NCBI RefSeq assembly: GCF_963678195.1
Contig: NZ_OY782759.1
Location: forward strand, 1,488,001 to 1,552,000
From: an uncultured Hyphomonas sp.
GTDB lineage: Bacteria; Pseudomonadota; Alphaproteobacteria; Caulobacterales; Hyphomonadaceae
DNA: 64,000 nucleotides
Direction: 5' to 3'
Shown here: one piece after another, positions 43,590 through 52,143 of the stretch
Numbering within the stretch: position 1 is the stretch's first letter
Layout of the letters: each line of letters begins with the position of its first letter
Notes under the pieces: model-generated
The model's input: the letters and a program-made list of their open reading frames with translations, nothing else
Databases searched by the model: none
Told to the model about the DNA's origin: nothing
Program-made: the position numbers and the translations under genes

Positions 43590-44012
43590 ATGATTATGAC
43601 GATTGAATTTGATAGTGTTGAAGTGGGCGACGAGCTTCCTGAACATGTGAGCCCCGAAATTACCCGCCACGTGCTCGCCCTGTTTTGCGGCAGCTCGGGA
43701 GACCACAACCCGATGCATGTGGACATCGATTTTGCGAAATCGTCCGGCATGCCTGACGTTTTCGCGCACGGCATGCTTTCCATGGCTTACCTGGCACAGC
43801 TGCTGACACACTGGGTGCCGCAGTCACAGCTAAGGGAATGGAATGTCCGGTTCCTCGCAATCACGCCCGTTCATGTGCGCGTGAAATGCACCGGGAAAAT
43901 CATAGAGAAATTTACGTCAGACGGCGAAAATCTGGTTCGCCTCGACATCAATGCGCACACCGACGCTGGCAGCCATACGCTGGCCGGTGAGGCCGTGATT
44001 GCACTCAACTAG
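43590..44012 (+). CDS. MaoC-type (R)-enoyl-CoA hydratase, catalytic subunit
   Basis: Product of 140 residues from ATG 43590; ATG 43596 is also possible. The hydratase-2 motif is intact: SGDHNPMHVDIDFAKSSG with its Asp and His, then FAHGMLSMAYLA. It starts 1 nt after the preceding MaoC-N gene, so the two are coupled. Together they should hydrate a 2-enoyl-CoA ahead of the SDR dehydrogenase. This is the arrangement seen with bulky substrates such as sterol side chains. Confidence 0.85.
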   Translation: MIMTIEFDSVEVGDELPEHVSPEITRHVLALFCGSSGDHNPMHVDIDFAKSSGMPDVFAHGMLSMAYLAQLLTHWVPQSQLREWNVRFLAITPVHVRVKCTGKIIEKFTSDGENLVRLDINAHTDAGSHTLAGEAVIALN

Positions 44013-44038
44013 AAACTATCAAAGCAGGCAGGATAGAC

Positions 44039-44866
44039 ATGTCGAAACTCGAAGGAAAAGTCGCACTTATCTCGGGCTCGGGGCGCGGTATCGGCCGGGA
44101 GCTGGCCCTCCGTCTCGCCAGCGAAGGCGCGCAAGTTGTGGTCAACGATCTCGACGAGGCGCCCGCGGCTGAAGTCGTCAGCACGATCAAGGAAATGGGC
44201 GGCAACGCGGTCGCCTGTGTCGGCAATGTCACGGCGCCGGACTTCGGCGATCGTTTTGTTCAGGCGGCTCTGGAGTCCTTCAATGGCATCGACATCATCG
44301 TCAACAATGCCGGATATACTTGGGACTCGGTGATCCAGAAAATGACCGATGAGCAATTCCAGGCCATGCTGGATGTTCACCTGATTGCACCGTTTCGCAT
44401 CCTGCGCGCGGCCTCCGAACCGATCCGCGTTTTTTCGAAACAGGAAGCCGCACGCGGTGAAGAAGTGTTCCGCAAGGTCGTCAACATCTCGTCGATGGCA
44501 GGTACAGGCGGCAATCCGGGGCAGGCGAACTATTCGTCTGCAAAGGCCGCGCTGGTCGGCCTCACCAAGACGCTGTCGAAGGAGTGGGGACGCTACAAGG
44601 TGAATGTCAATTGTGTCGCATATGGTGTGATTGATACGCGCCTGACTCAGTCAATTGAAAAGTCCGGCGGGACTGTTGAAATTGACGGCAAGCAACTCGC
44701 CGTGGGTGTGCCGGAGGCGATGCGCGCTTCATTGAAGACGATGGTGCCGATTGGCCGCGCCGGAACAACAGAAGAGGCCGCAGGCGCGATCCATTTCTTC
44801 TGCAGCCCTGACAGCAACTATGTCAGTGGTCAGGTCCTGCTCGTTGGAGGTGGTTTCAGCATCTGA
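44039..44866 (+). CDS. SDR-family 3-hydroxyacyl-CoA dehydrogenase-like protein
   Basis: Product of 275 residues. Cofactor motif SGSGRGIG (13-20), NNAG near 90, catalytic Ser in NISSMAG and YSSAK with Tyr/Lys. An insertion before the Ser (SKQEAARGEEVFRK) resembles the 17-beta-HSD4/peroxisomal type dehydrogenases. Likely oxidises the 3-hydroxyacyl-CoA made by the MaoC pair. The fold is certain, the substrate inferred from position. Confidence 0.85.
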   Translation: MSKLEGKVALISGSGRGIGRELALRLASEGAQVVVNDLDEAPAAEVVSTIKEMGGNAVACVGNVTAPDFGDRFVQAALESFNGIDIIVNNAGYTWDSVIQKMTDEQFQAMLDVHLIAPFRILRAASEPIRVFSKQEAARGEEVFRKVVNISSMAGTGGNPGQANYSSAKAALVGLTKTLSKEWGRYKVNVNCVAYGVIDTRLTQSIEKSGGTVEIDGKQLAVGVPEAMRASLKTMVPIGRAGTTEEAAGAIHFFCSPDSNYVSGQVLLVGGGFSI

Positions 44867-44908
44867 CATCTACCCCGCGCAAAATAAACATAGAGGGAGG
44901 GCGCGAAC

Positions 44909-46471
44909 ATGATGAATCTCACGAATGGACTTCAAAGGTCGGCGTTTCTTTTTCCCGACCGGGTCGCGACAATATTTGGTGAGCGCAGACGAAGCTGGAA
45001 AGATGTACACGAGCGCGTTACGCGACTGGCCGGAGCGATGGTCAGGCGGGGGATCAAACCCGGCGATCGTGTGGCCTCAGTCGCGGTAAACAGCGATCGA
45101 TTCTTCGAATTGTATTTTGCGGTGGCCTGGGCCGGTGCTGTCATCGTTCCAGGGAATTTCCGCTGGAGCGCTCCGGAACATGTCTACGCCTTGAATGACA
45201 GCGGGGCCAAGCTGGTTTTCCTGGATGGACAGTTCACTGGCATGGCCGGTCGCCTGCTTGAGGAATGTCCTTCGCTGGAGGCGGCCATTTATATGGATGA
45301 CGGACAGGCACCGGACGGCCTGCTTGATTTCGAACAGCTCATTGCCCAGTCAGACCCGATCGAGGATCGCTGTGGTCATGGAAGCGAACTCTGCGGGCTT
45401 TTCTATACAGGTGGCACGACGGGGCGTTCCAAAGGGGTTATGCTGTCGCATGAGAGCCTCATCGGAAACTATATGTGCCGGAACCTGACCGTTCCCCGTA
45501 CTGAGGAACAGATCTACATTCATTCCGCCCCGATGTTTCATCTTGCAGATGCGGCCGCAGTTTACGGTCTGACCTTCACCGGTGGGACCCACGTGATCAT
45601 TTCGAGCTTTACGCCCGAGAACTTCGTAAAAGCAGTTACAGCAGAAAGATGCACTGATGCCACGCTTGTTCCGAGTATGCTCGGAATGCTTCAGGAATAC
45701 CTGACCGCAAATGGGGGCGATCTTTCATCGGTCACCTCGCTTGTTTACGGAGCTTCAGCGATTTCCGAGACACTTGTGCGGCAGGTGATGGAGCTCTTTC
45801 CCAATGCATCGCTAACGCAAGCCTATGGACAAACAGAATTGTCCCCCTGCGCGACCTTGCTGACGCCGGAACATCACCGTGCCGCCTTGAAGGGAAAGCC
45901 ATGGCTGCGCTCGGCGGGGCAACCGATGTGCGGTATACAGATCAACATTGTAGACGAAAACATGACATCGCTTCCATTAGGCGCTGTGGGTGAGATTGCG
46001 GTCAGCGGGCCTGGCGTGATGTTGGGATACTGGAATCAGCCTGAGCTGACATCAGAAACACTGGTCGATGGATGGGTGCGAACGGGTGATGCGGGCTATA
46101 TGGATGAGGAAGGCTTTGTATATGTCGTTGATCGCGTCAAGGACATGATCATCTCCGGCGGGGAGAACGTGTACTCTGCGGAGGTCGAAAACGCGCTGTC
46201 CTCCCATTCCGCGATACAGGAATGCGCTGTTATCGGTGTGCCGGACGAAAAGTGGGGCGAGCGGATTCATGCCATCGTGCGCCTGAAGGCGGGAGAGAAA
46301 GCGACTGAGGAAGAGATCGCAGCTCACTGTAGAGATTCCATTGCCGGCTACAAATGCCCCCGGTCCATCGAGTTTCGCGAAGAGCCTCTGCCGCTGTCCG
46401 CGCAAGGCAAGATTCTCAAGGTCGAGCTTCGCAAACCCTATTGGCAAGATACTGAGCGCAATATCGGCTAA
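44909..46471 (+). CDS. AMP-forming acyl-CoA synthetase
   Basis: Product of 520 residues. AMP-binding signature FYTGGTTGRSKGVMLSH, the YGQTELSPC motif, GWVRTGDAGYMDEEGFVYVV and the C-terminal catalytic Lys in SAQGKILKVELR. Activates a carboxylate to its CoA thioester using ATP. Start ATG 44909 has GGGAGG upstream. The operon (thiolase, MaoC pair, SDR, synthetase, hydratase) lacks only an acyl-CoA dehydrogenase for a full beta-oxidation round. Confidence 0.88.
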   Translation: MMNLTNGLQRSAFLFPDRVATIFGERRRSWKDVHERVTRLAGAMVRRGIKPGDRVASVAVNSDRFFELYFAVAWAGAVIVPGNFRWSAPEHVYALNDSGAKLVFLDGQFTGMAGRLLEECPSLEAAIYMDDGQAPDGLLDFEQLIAQSDPIEDRCGHGSELCGLFYTGGTTGRSKGVMLSHESLIGNYMCRNLTVPRTEEQIYIHSAPMFHLADAAAVYGLTFTGGTHVIISSFTPENFVKAVTAERCTDATLVPSMLGMLQEYLTANGGDLSSVTSLVYGASAISETLVRQVMELFPNASLTQAYGQTELSPCATLLTPEHHRAALKGKPWLRSAGQPMCGIQINIVDENMTSLPLGAVGEIAVSGPGVMLGYWNQPELTSETLVDGWVRTGDAGYMDEEGFVYVVDRVKDMIISGGENVYSAEVENALSSHSAIQECAVIGVPDEKWGERIHAIVRLKAGEKATEEEIAAHCRDSIAGYKCPRSIEFREEPLPLSAQGKILKVELRKPYWQDTERNIG

Positions 46472-46485
46472 AAGGAATAAGTGAC

Positions 46486-47340
46486 ATGAACACGACGCAG
46501 GATTTCAGCTTCATTCGCTTTGATACGCCACGTGATCATGTCGCCCGCATCACGCTAGCGCGCGCCGACAAGCACAACGCGCAGAATTATGACATGTTGT
46601 ATGAAATCAACGATGCGCTGGATGCGGCCATGTATGATGATGATATCAAGGTCGTCATCATCGCGGCTGATGGAAAGAACTTTTCATCCGGACACGACCT
46701 TCAGGACCTCGGTGCCGATCATAAACCGCTTTTGGGCATTGGGGGCCATGAACATCCTGGCCCGCAAGGATATATGGCCAGGGAGCAGGAGGTCTATCTC
46801 GGCCTTTGCTGGCGGTGGAGAAATCTGCCCAAGCCAATCATCGCCCAGGTTCAGGGCAAGGCGATTGCCGGTGGACTCATGCTGATCTGGCCTTTCGACA
46901 TCATCATTGCCAGCGAGGACGCAGAATTTTCTGACCCTGTCGTCGCGTTCGACATGAATGGGCATGAGTATTTCGTCCACGTATGGGAAGTGGGCCATCG
47001 CAAGGCCAAGCAAATGCTGTTCACGGGTGATGCGATTGGCGCTGCGGAAGCCAAGACCCTTGGCATGGTCAACGAAGTTGTGCCTCGCGAAAAGCTGGAA
47101 GACGTCACGCTCGATATGGCGTCAAAGATCGCACTGCGTCCTGCAGCGGGCCTGAAGATGGCAAAAATGAGTGTCAATCAGTCACTTGATGCGCAAGGCA
47201 TGTGGACGGCACTGCAATCGGCTTTCAACCTTCATCATTTCGGCCACGCCAACAATCTCGCCAATCATGGCAAACTTGTCGATCCTCGCGGTACGGACGT
47301 GATCCGGGCTGGCGCCCGGTCGAAAGCGAAGCCCACATAG
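46486..47340 (+). CDS. Enoyl-CoA hydratase/isomerase family protein
   Basis: Product of 284 residues. Crotonase fold: KNFSSGHDLQDLG oxyanion loop and QGKAIAGGLMLIWPFDIIIA. A 30-residue Gly/Pro/His-rich insertion (GIGGHEHPGPQGYMARE) lies between the two, longer than in ordinary hydratases. The usual catalytic Glu pair is not obvious, and AFDMNGHEYF occupies that position, so it may be a specialised hydratase, aldolase or hydrolase. Last gene of the operon, converging with the TetR gene. Confidence 0.8.
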   Translation: MNTTQDFSFIRFDTPRDHVARITLARADKHNAQNYDMLYEINDALDAAMYDDDIKVVIIAADGKNFSSGHDLQDLGADHKPLLGIGGHEHPGPQGYMAREQEVYLGLCWRWRNLPKPIIAQVQGKAIAGGLMLIWPFDIIIASEDAEFSDPVVAFDMNGHEYFVHVWEVGHRKAKQMLFTGDAIGAAEAKTLGMVNEVVPREKLEDVTLDMASKIALRPAAGLKMAKMSVNQSLDAQGMWTALQSAFNLHHFGHANNLANHGKLVDPRGTDVIRAGARSKAKPT

Positions 47341-47370
47341 GGAAAGCATCGCCCCGTGTTTTCGCACCGG

Positions 47371-47397
47371 CGAAGCCATCAAGGATCTATGGCTTCG
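47371..47397. terminator. Inverted repeat between convergent genes
   Basis: CGAAGCCAT and ATGGCTTCG form a 9-bp stem around a 9-nt loop, between the hydratase stop and the TetR stop and overlapping the latter. No T-run follows on either strand, so any terminator activity is uncertain. Position favours a bidirectional role. Confidence 0.4.
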
Positions 47398-47995
47398 GCA
47401 GCAATCCGTTAATGATGAAATTGAACAGATTCTGTCCCATCTCGTCGGGTGGAGGTCCCTTATGCTTATAGAGTTTGGGTAGCGAGTTGAATGCGCCGAA
47501 AAGCACAATCAGGGCGTACTTCCGGTCGCATTGGGCCAGAGATCCATCAGCAATGCCCTGATCTATCAGGCCACCAACGATCCTGTTTACTTCGGACACT
47601 CGTTTAGCCGCTTCTTTCTGGCTCTCAGGGGTGAGAAAATGATTCTCGGATGCGAGGAAGCAGCGGGATGCGTCATCGCATACAGCCTCGCTGTAAATCT
47701 GAAAGAACCGGGCGAGCCGTTCCCGTCCCGTGCCGTCGCCAAGTTCCGCATTCACGCGGTCCGTGAGCTTCTTGAAGCTCCATGCATAACACTGGTTCAG
47801 CAGGTCATCCTTGCTCTTCGCATAATAGTACAAGCCGGGGCGCGTGAGTCCCAGTTCGGCCCCAATGTCTTCCAGGGTCGTGGCAGCATATCCTCGCGAA
47901 CTGAACATCGCTGCCGCGCACGTCAGGACCTCCTCATGACGCCGGTCAAGTCTGGGTCTGCCGCGAGGGCGTTTGGACTGAGCAGTCTGAGACAA
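47387..47995 (-). CDS. TetR-family transcriptional regulator
   Basis: Product of 202 residues. The TTG start at 47995 has GAAGGAG upstream. HTH: TLEDIGAELGLTRPGLYYYAKSKDDLL, shown here only in part (GLTRPGLYYYAKSKDDLL). The basic N-terminal arm is KRPRGRPRLDRR. It resembles FadR/PsrA-like acyl-CoA-responsive regulators in length and context. The palindromes at 48190 and 41816 flank its operons and are the likely binding sites. Confidence 0.85.
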   Translation of the reverse strand: MSQTAQSKRPRGRPRLDRRHEEVLTCAAAMFSSRGYAATTLEDIGAELGLTRPGLYYYAKSKDDLLNQCYAWSFKKLTDRVNAELGDGTGRERLARFFQIYSEAVCDDASRCFLASENHFLTPESQKEAAKRVSEVNRIVGGLIDQGIADGSLAQCDRKYALIVLFGAFNSLPKLYKHKGPPPDEMGQNLFNFIINGLLPKP

Positions 47996-48189
47996 GTTCG
48001 CTCCTTCGGTTCAAGGTCAGAATTGCACTGGAGAGTTGGTGTGAAAGCCTCTCGCTCTCAATCCTAATGGCAACAGCCACAGATCGCCAGCAGTGTGACT
48101 GCATACCGTAAGTACTACCGGGACCGTATTTGGGCAGGATCTCGCACTCAGCCTTTCTTAACAGCAGAAATCTGTGCTACGGATAATTC

Positions 48190-48201
48190 GACTATATAGT
48201 C
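48190..48201. promoter_or_regulatory. Palindromic operator candidate between TetR and SDR genes
   Basis: GACTATATAGTC is a perfect 12-bp palindrome inside TTCGACTATATAGTCAA. It lies about 30 nt before the SDR start at 48231 and about 195 nt before the divergent TetR start. It shares TCGACTA with the site at 41816. Such overlap with the promoter fits repression. Confidence 0.55.
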
Positions 48202-48230
48202 AAAAAAAGAATAACGTTGAAGGTAAAAGC

Positions 48231-49028
48231 ATGCTGGCGACGGATCTGAAAGGGAAGAGCGTTCTCATCACGGGCGCAGGCCGTGGCATTGGGGCCGGCA
48301 TCGCTGAACTGTTTGTCGCGGCGGGTGCTCATGTGGCGCTTAATGACATCAAGGTGCCGCCGGCCGGTTTTCCCGCTGTCTCCGAAGGCGGTGACACCCT
48401 TTGGGTAGCGGGTGATGTCAGCAAGCTGGAATCGGTCGAAGACATCGTCGATCAGGTAGAAGCCTGGCGGAAGATCGATGTGCTGGTGAATTGTGCGGGT
48501 GTCGCTGGTGAGCTCACCGCGCTTCACAACCAGTCGGTCGATGACTGGCAGAACGTCATCGACGTCAATCTCAAAGGCACTTACCTCATGAGCCAGGCCG
48601 TTGCCCGGTATATGAAGCAGAGACAATCAGGTGTCATTTTGAATATTGCTTCCCTCGCCGGCCTGACCGGCTTTCCGGCATCTAATTCTTATGGCGTCTC
48701 GAAGGCTGCCGTCGTGATGCTGACGAAAACGCTCGCAACCGAGCTGGCGCGGTACCAGATCAGAGTCAACGCGATCGCTCCGGGAGTGATTGAGGCCCCC
48801 ATGCTTGGCCACATGACCGGGGGTAAGGAAGGCTTAAGTGCCGTTGTCAGGCGGGTACCCCTTGGCAGGCTGGGCTTGCCACAGGATATCGCAAATGCCG
48901 CCATGTTTCTTGCGAGCAATGCTGCATCCTATATCACAGGCGTTACCTTGCCTGTCGATGGCGGTTGGCTTGCTTTCGGCGGCGCAGGTGATGCTTCCCG
49001 TGAACAGGGAGTAGTCAGCGCGTATTGA
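48231..49028 (+). CDS. SDR-family oxidoreductase
   Basis: Product of 265 residues. ATG 48231 has GAAGG about 7 nt upstream. TGAGRGIGAG cofactor motif, NCAG near 86, and the catalytic YGVSK. FabG-like C-terminal with GVTLPVDGGWLAFGG. Classical SDR of unknown substrate, probably an alcohol or hydroxyacyl-CoA dehydrogenase. Divergent from the TetR gene and followed by a collapsed thiolase pseudogene, so its operon has lost at least one enzyme. Confidence 0.85.
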   Translation: MLATDLKGKSVLITGAGRGIGAGIAELFVAAGAHVALNDIKVPPAGFPAVSEGGDTLWVAGDVSKLESVEDIVDQVEAWRKIDVLVNCAGVAGELTALHNQSVDDWQNVIDVNLKGTYLMSQAVARYMKQRQSGVILNIASLAGLTGFPASNSYGVSKAAVVMLTKTLATELARYQIRVNAIAPGVIEAPMLGHMTGGKEGLSAVVRRVPLGRLGLPQDIANAAMFLASNAASYITGVTLPVDGGWLAFGGAGDASREQGVVSAY

Positions 49029-49249
49029 GCATTGTCAAAGGAGTCGGGCCCGAAGTGATCGATACTGGGTTTAGTCTCCGGGAACGACCAAAACGTCTTT
49101 GGTCTTCCAGGATGCTGCCCGAATTCATGAGGTTCGCGATGATGGTTCAGAATAGGTGTGGGGTAAATTCCGTATAACGGCGATCGACAAAACGCAGGGG
49201 TTTGGGAATGTTTCATGAAAGCCGCTCCAACAGTGAATGGATGTGAATA

Positions 49250-49481
49250 ATGCCCAGGGGGATCAAGGACAAAGTCGTCGTCTTGGGTATAGGCTGTACG
49301 GAGGCCAAAGAGCGCTGATCGGCTAATGTCGATGATCTACGAGAACTACCTGCAGCTGCTGGCGCGCGCCGGTGCGCAGCAACGAAGCGAACCGCCGACT
49401 CTCGGTCTCTCGCATAATCTTGGCGATGCGCCGTCGCGGAATGTTTCCGCAATTGCCATTGTGGGATTGCACGAGGCCTGA
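49250..49481 (+). pseudogene. Collapsed SCPx/lipid-transfer-type thiolase gene
   Basis: ATG 49250 reads MPRGIKDKVVVLGIGCTEA and stops at 49318; this is the conserved N-terminus of lipid-transfer-protein thiolases. A few bases on, a second frame from 49326 reads MSMIYENYLQLLARAGAQQR then LGLSHNLGDAP and AIAIVGLHEA, the conserved C-terminus. About 330 residues between them are gone. The gene followed the SDR and lost its catalytic core by one large deletion. The remainder of 49029-49552 shows no other gene. Confidence 0.7.
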
Positions 49482-49552
49482 TTGTGCGAAAGGCGATTGT
49501 TTTGGCCGCACTTTCTAAACAGGGCGCGACGTATGAAGTTCAGGTCGCAGTC

Positions 49553-51109
49553 CTATTCCATCAGCATGGCGTCGAGATGCATCTGTCGTAGTCGTTTCTT
49601 GTCGATCTTGCCATACCGCGTAAGCGGCAAAGCATCGACGCGGTGAACGGTTTTCGGAATCTTGTACGCTGACAAGATGCCTGCAAGGTGCTGTTTGAGC
49701 TCCTTATGCTCGATGACGTCATCACTTACGATAACTGCAATGACGGCTTCGCCCCAGTCCGGATCCGGCGCGCCGATAACCGCCGCATCGGATACGCGCG
49801 CATGTTGACGAATGGCGTTCTCGACCTCGACGGAATAGACATTCATGCCGCCGGTGATGATCATGTCCTTGGTCCGGTCAACAAGGAATATGTAGCCGTC
49901 ATCATTCTGATAGGCGAGGTCCCCCGTCCGCAACCGTCCGTCCACAATTGTGTTCGCAGTCTGTTCGGGGGCGTTGTGGTACTCTACAAGAAGATAGGGG
50001 GAGGCTGTTGTCAGCTCACCGATGTCGCCAACCGGAACAGTTTTTCCATCCTCTCCGAGAAGTGTGACATCGCAGAAAGGCACCGCCTTTCCGCAGGAAG
50101 ATAGCAGATCTGTATTGAGATGATCCTCCTTGCTGAGTGTGCAGATGTAGTTCGGGCACTCTGTCTGACCATATAGCTGAATGAATACCGGACCAAACAG
50201 TTCGAGCCCCTGCTTCAGGCGGTCTTCGCTCATGGGTGCTGCGCCGTAGACGACGGTGCGGAGCGACGGTGCCATCTGTCGGCCGGCGTTGACGGCATCG
50301 AGAAGCCGATAGAGCATCGTCGGCACCGCGAACATCCAGGTCACATTTATACTCTCGCATATCTTCAGAACGCGGTCTGGTGAGAATTTGTCTTCCAGAA
50401 TCGTATGACCACCCGCAAAGAGGCAGGCCTGCATATGATATCCTGCGGAATGCGGAAGCGGTGTTGTCAGCAACATGACTTCATCGTTGCGCACATCGCC
50501 ACACAGGACCTGGGCCAGAAGGTTGATTCCCATGCGCTCCTGGTTGTGCACAACGCATTTGGGCTGGCCGGTGGTGCCACCGGTGTAGGCCATTATCGCA
50601 CGGCTTGATGGGGGGACCGGCTCCGGGACGAATGTGTCTCCGGACTGATCTTCGGCGGCGAGCGCCGCATCCCAGTCAGCACCCGTATCATTGTCATCTG
50701 TGCCGGGGGCGTCAGAAACGACGATGCAGGTTGGCGTCAGGTCGGCAACATTGTCCGGGGCAGGAAGGGACGCATGGCGGATCAGCAGTTTGACGCCGGC
50801 GTGGTTCAGGCAGTAGCCCAACTCTGCGGGCGACATGAGTTCGTTAAGCGGGCATTTGGCTGCGCCGAGTTTCAGGATGGCAAGATCAGCGACGATATAT
50901 TCAATCGAGTTGCGCATATGCAGCGCCACGACATCATTGTTCTGTACGCCGCGCCGGCGCAGCGCCAGGGCCAGAATGTTCGACAGTCTGTCGAGTTCGG
51001 CGTAGGAGACCGTCTGGCCATTGCAGGTAACGGCGGGGCGTTGCCCGTGCCGGCGAATTGCCGCAACAATGAGTGCAGACAGGGTTGTGCAAGAGTAATG
51101 GGTCTGCAT
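49553..51109 (-). CDS. AMP-forming acyl-CoA synthetase
   Basis: Product of 518 residues. AMP-binding loop MAYTGGTTGQPKCVVHNQ, YGQTECPNY, GRLRTGDLAYQNDDGY and the C-terminal catalytic Lys in TRYGKIDKKRLRQ. Start ATG 51109. Divergent from a TetR regulator with a shared promoter containing TCGTACCGT. Probably activates a carboxylic substrate or intermediate for the catabolic module. Distinct from the synthetase at 44909, so the two may act on different acids. Confidence 0.87.
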   Translation of the reverse strand: MQTHYSCTTLSALIVAAIRRHGQRPAVTCNGQTVSYAELDRLSNILALALRRRGVQNNDVVALHMRNSIEYIVADLAILKLGAAKCPLNELMSPAELGYCLNHAGVKLLIRHASLPAPDNVADLTPTCIVVSDAPGTDDNDTGADWDAALAAEDQSGDTFVPEPVPPSSRAIMAYTGGTTGQPKCVVHNQERMGINLLAQVLCGDVRNDEVMLLTTPLPHSAGYHMQACLFAGGHTILEDKFSPDRVLKICESINVTWMFAVPTMLYRLLDAVNAGRQMAPSLRTVVYGAAPMSEDRLKQGLELFGPVFIQLYGQTECPNYICTLSKEDHLNTDLLSSCGKAVPFCDVTLLGEDGKTVPVGDIGELTTASPYLLVEYHNAPEQTANTIVDGRLRTGDLAYQNDDGYIFLVDRTKDMIITGGMNVYSVEVENAIRQHARVSDAAVIGAPDPDWGEAVIAVIVSDDVIEHKELKQHLAGILSAYKIPKTVHRVDALPLTRYGKIDKKRLRQMHLDAMLME

Positions 51110-51142
51110 AATTTCAATTTATGGATACGATTATTGCGATAT

Positions 51143-51151
51143 TCGTACCGT
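51143..51151 (-). promoter_or_regulatory. Operator-like motif ACGGTACGA in the synthetase/TetR divergent promoter
   Basis: On the minus strand this reads ACGGTACGA. The same 9-mer is found on the plus strand at 51981 in front of the FAH-cupin gene. It lies about 35 nt before the synthetase start and about 70 nt before the TetR start at 51223. Confidence 0.4.
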
Positions 51152-51222
51152 AATCCAGCAAACGACTCTGAGTCAATGAGAGCGTTTATATGCGTCGGGG
51201 GAGGCTCCAAATCGCTGAGGAC

Positions 51223-51816
51223 ATGAATCTTGAGGCACGAGAGAGCGGCGGGACAAGGAAGTCACGCCGCCGCGAGGCCTTGCTTGCTGAGATGGAGTCG
51301 ATCTTCCTTGAAGAGGGGTTTGCTGCGGTCACAGTGGACGGCCTCGCGAAGCAGTTAAAGTGCTCCAAAAGAACGCTGTATGAGATAGCGCCAACCAAAC
51401 AGGACATCGTTCTGTTGGTGGTCGAAAGATGGCTGGCGCGCGTGCGCCGAATGGGCCGTATTGCTGCGCTCGGTCAGGACGGACCGCAGCGGCGCATCTT
51501 TGCCTATGTCAGGCCCGGTGTTACGGAAACGAAGAAGGCGAGCAGGAAATTTCTTGAGGATATTCAGTCGTTTGAACCCGCATTGCTGGCGCTGAAGGAT
51601 CACCAGAAGCAGCGGATGGAGATGCTCGAGGAGATTATCGAGGACGGTATATCCAAAGGCCGGTTCCGGAAGTGCCATGCGCACCTGTTCGCAGAAATCC
51701 TCCTGGCAGCGGTCAATCGGATCAATGAGCCGGATTGCCTCGATGCTGCCGGCGTAGGCTTCAGCGAAGCGTTCGACGAACTCTACGATATTATTCTCAA
51801 CGGCGTTCTCGTGTAA
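51223..51816 (+). CDS. TetR-family transcriptional regulator
   Basis: Product of 197 residues from ATG 51223; an upstream in-frame start at 51190 is possible. HTH: FAAVTVDGLAKQLKCSKRTL followed by YEIAPTK. The C-terminal domain resembles the TetR_C types that bind aromatic or lipid ligands. It sits between the divergent synthetase and the FAH-cupin operon. The shared motif ACGGTACGA on both sides suggests it controls both. Confidence 0.82.
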   Translation: MNLEARESGGTRKSRRREALLAEMESIFLEEGFAAVTVDGLAKQLKCSKRTLYEIAPTKQDIVLLVVERWLARVRRMGRIAALGQDGPQRRIFAYVRPGVTETKKASRKFLEDIQSFEPALLALKDHQKQRMEMLEEIIEDGISKGRFRKCHAHLFAEILLAAVNRINEPDCLDAAGVGFSEAFDELYDIILNGVLV

Positions 51817-51968
51817 GGGCGGGGGCAGAGGAACATTGCCATTGTGGTAAGCTCTCTCTGAGTACCCGGCTAACCGCGATTGGCGCCGCCCCTCGACCCT
51901 CACATTCCTGAGTTTCTGATCCTCACTGCGGCGCCGTGTGGCATTTTTTTGATTGTTGAAAACTTTTG

Positions 51969-52015
51969 TTGACGTACGGAACGGTACGATATTAACATCA
52001 TTGGTACCGATATGG
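51969..52015 (+). promoter_or_regulatory. Promoter/operator region of the FAH-cupin operon
   Basis: TTGACG at 51969 with TTAACA 17 nt downstream is a plausible sigma-70 promoter. Overlapping it are ACGGTACGATAT (51981) and, 20 bp on, TGGTACCGATAT (52004), a direct repeat on one face of the helix. The first matches the site near the divergent synthetase. The rest of 51817-52143 holds no gene. Confidence 0.45.
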
Positions 52016-52143
52016 ATCAGAATAAGATCCGGCATAATTATGGGGAGTGACATGAATTATCAGCAGCGATCACGAATATGCTCAATACGGATAGCGCCCG
52101 TCCGCGTCCGGCAGGCCGTTGTGGCTCAGAATCGGGGCGTGTC

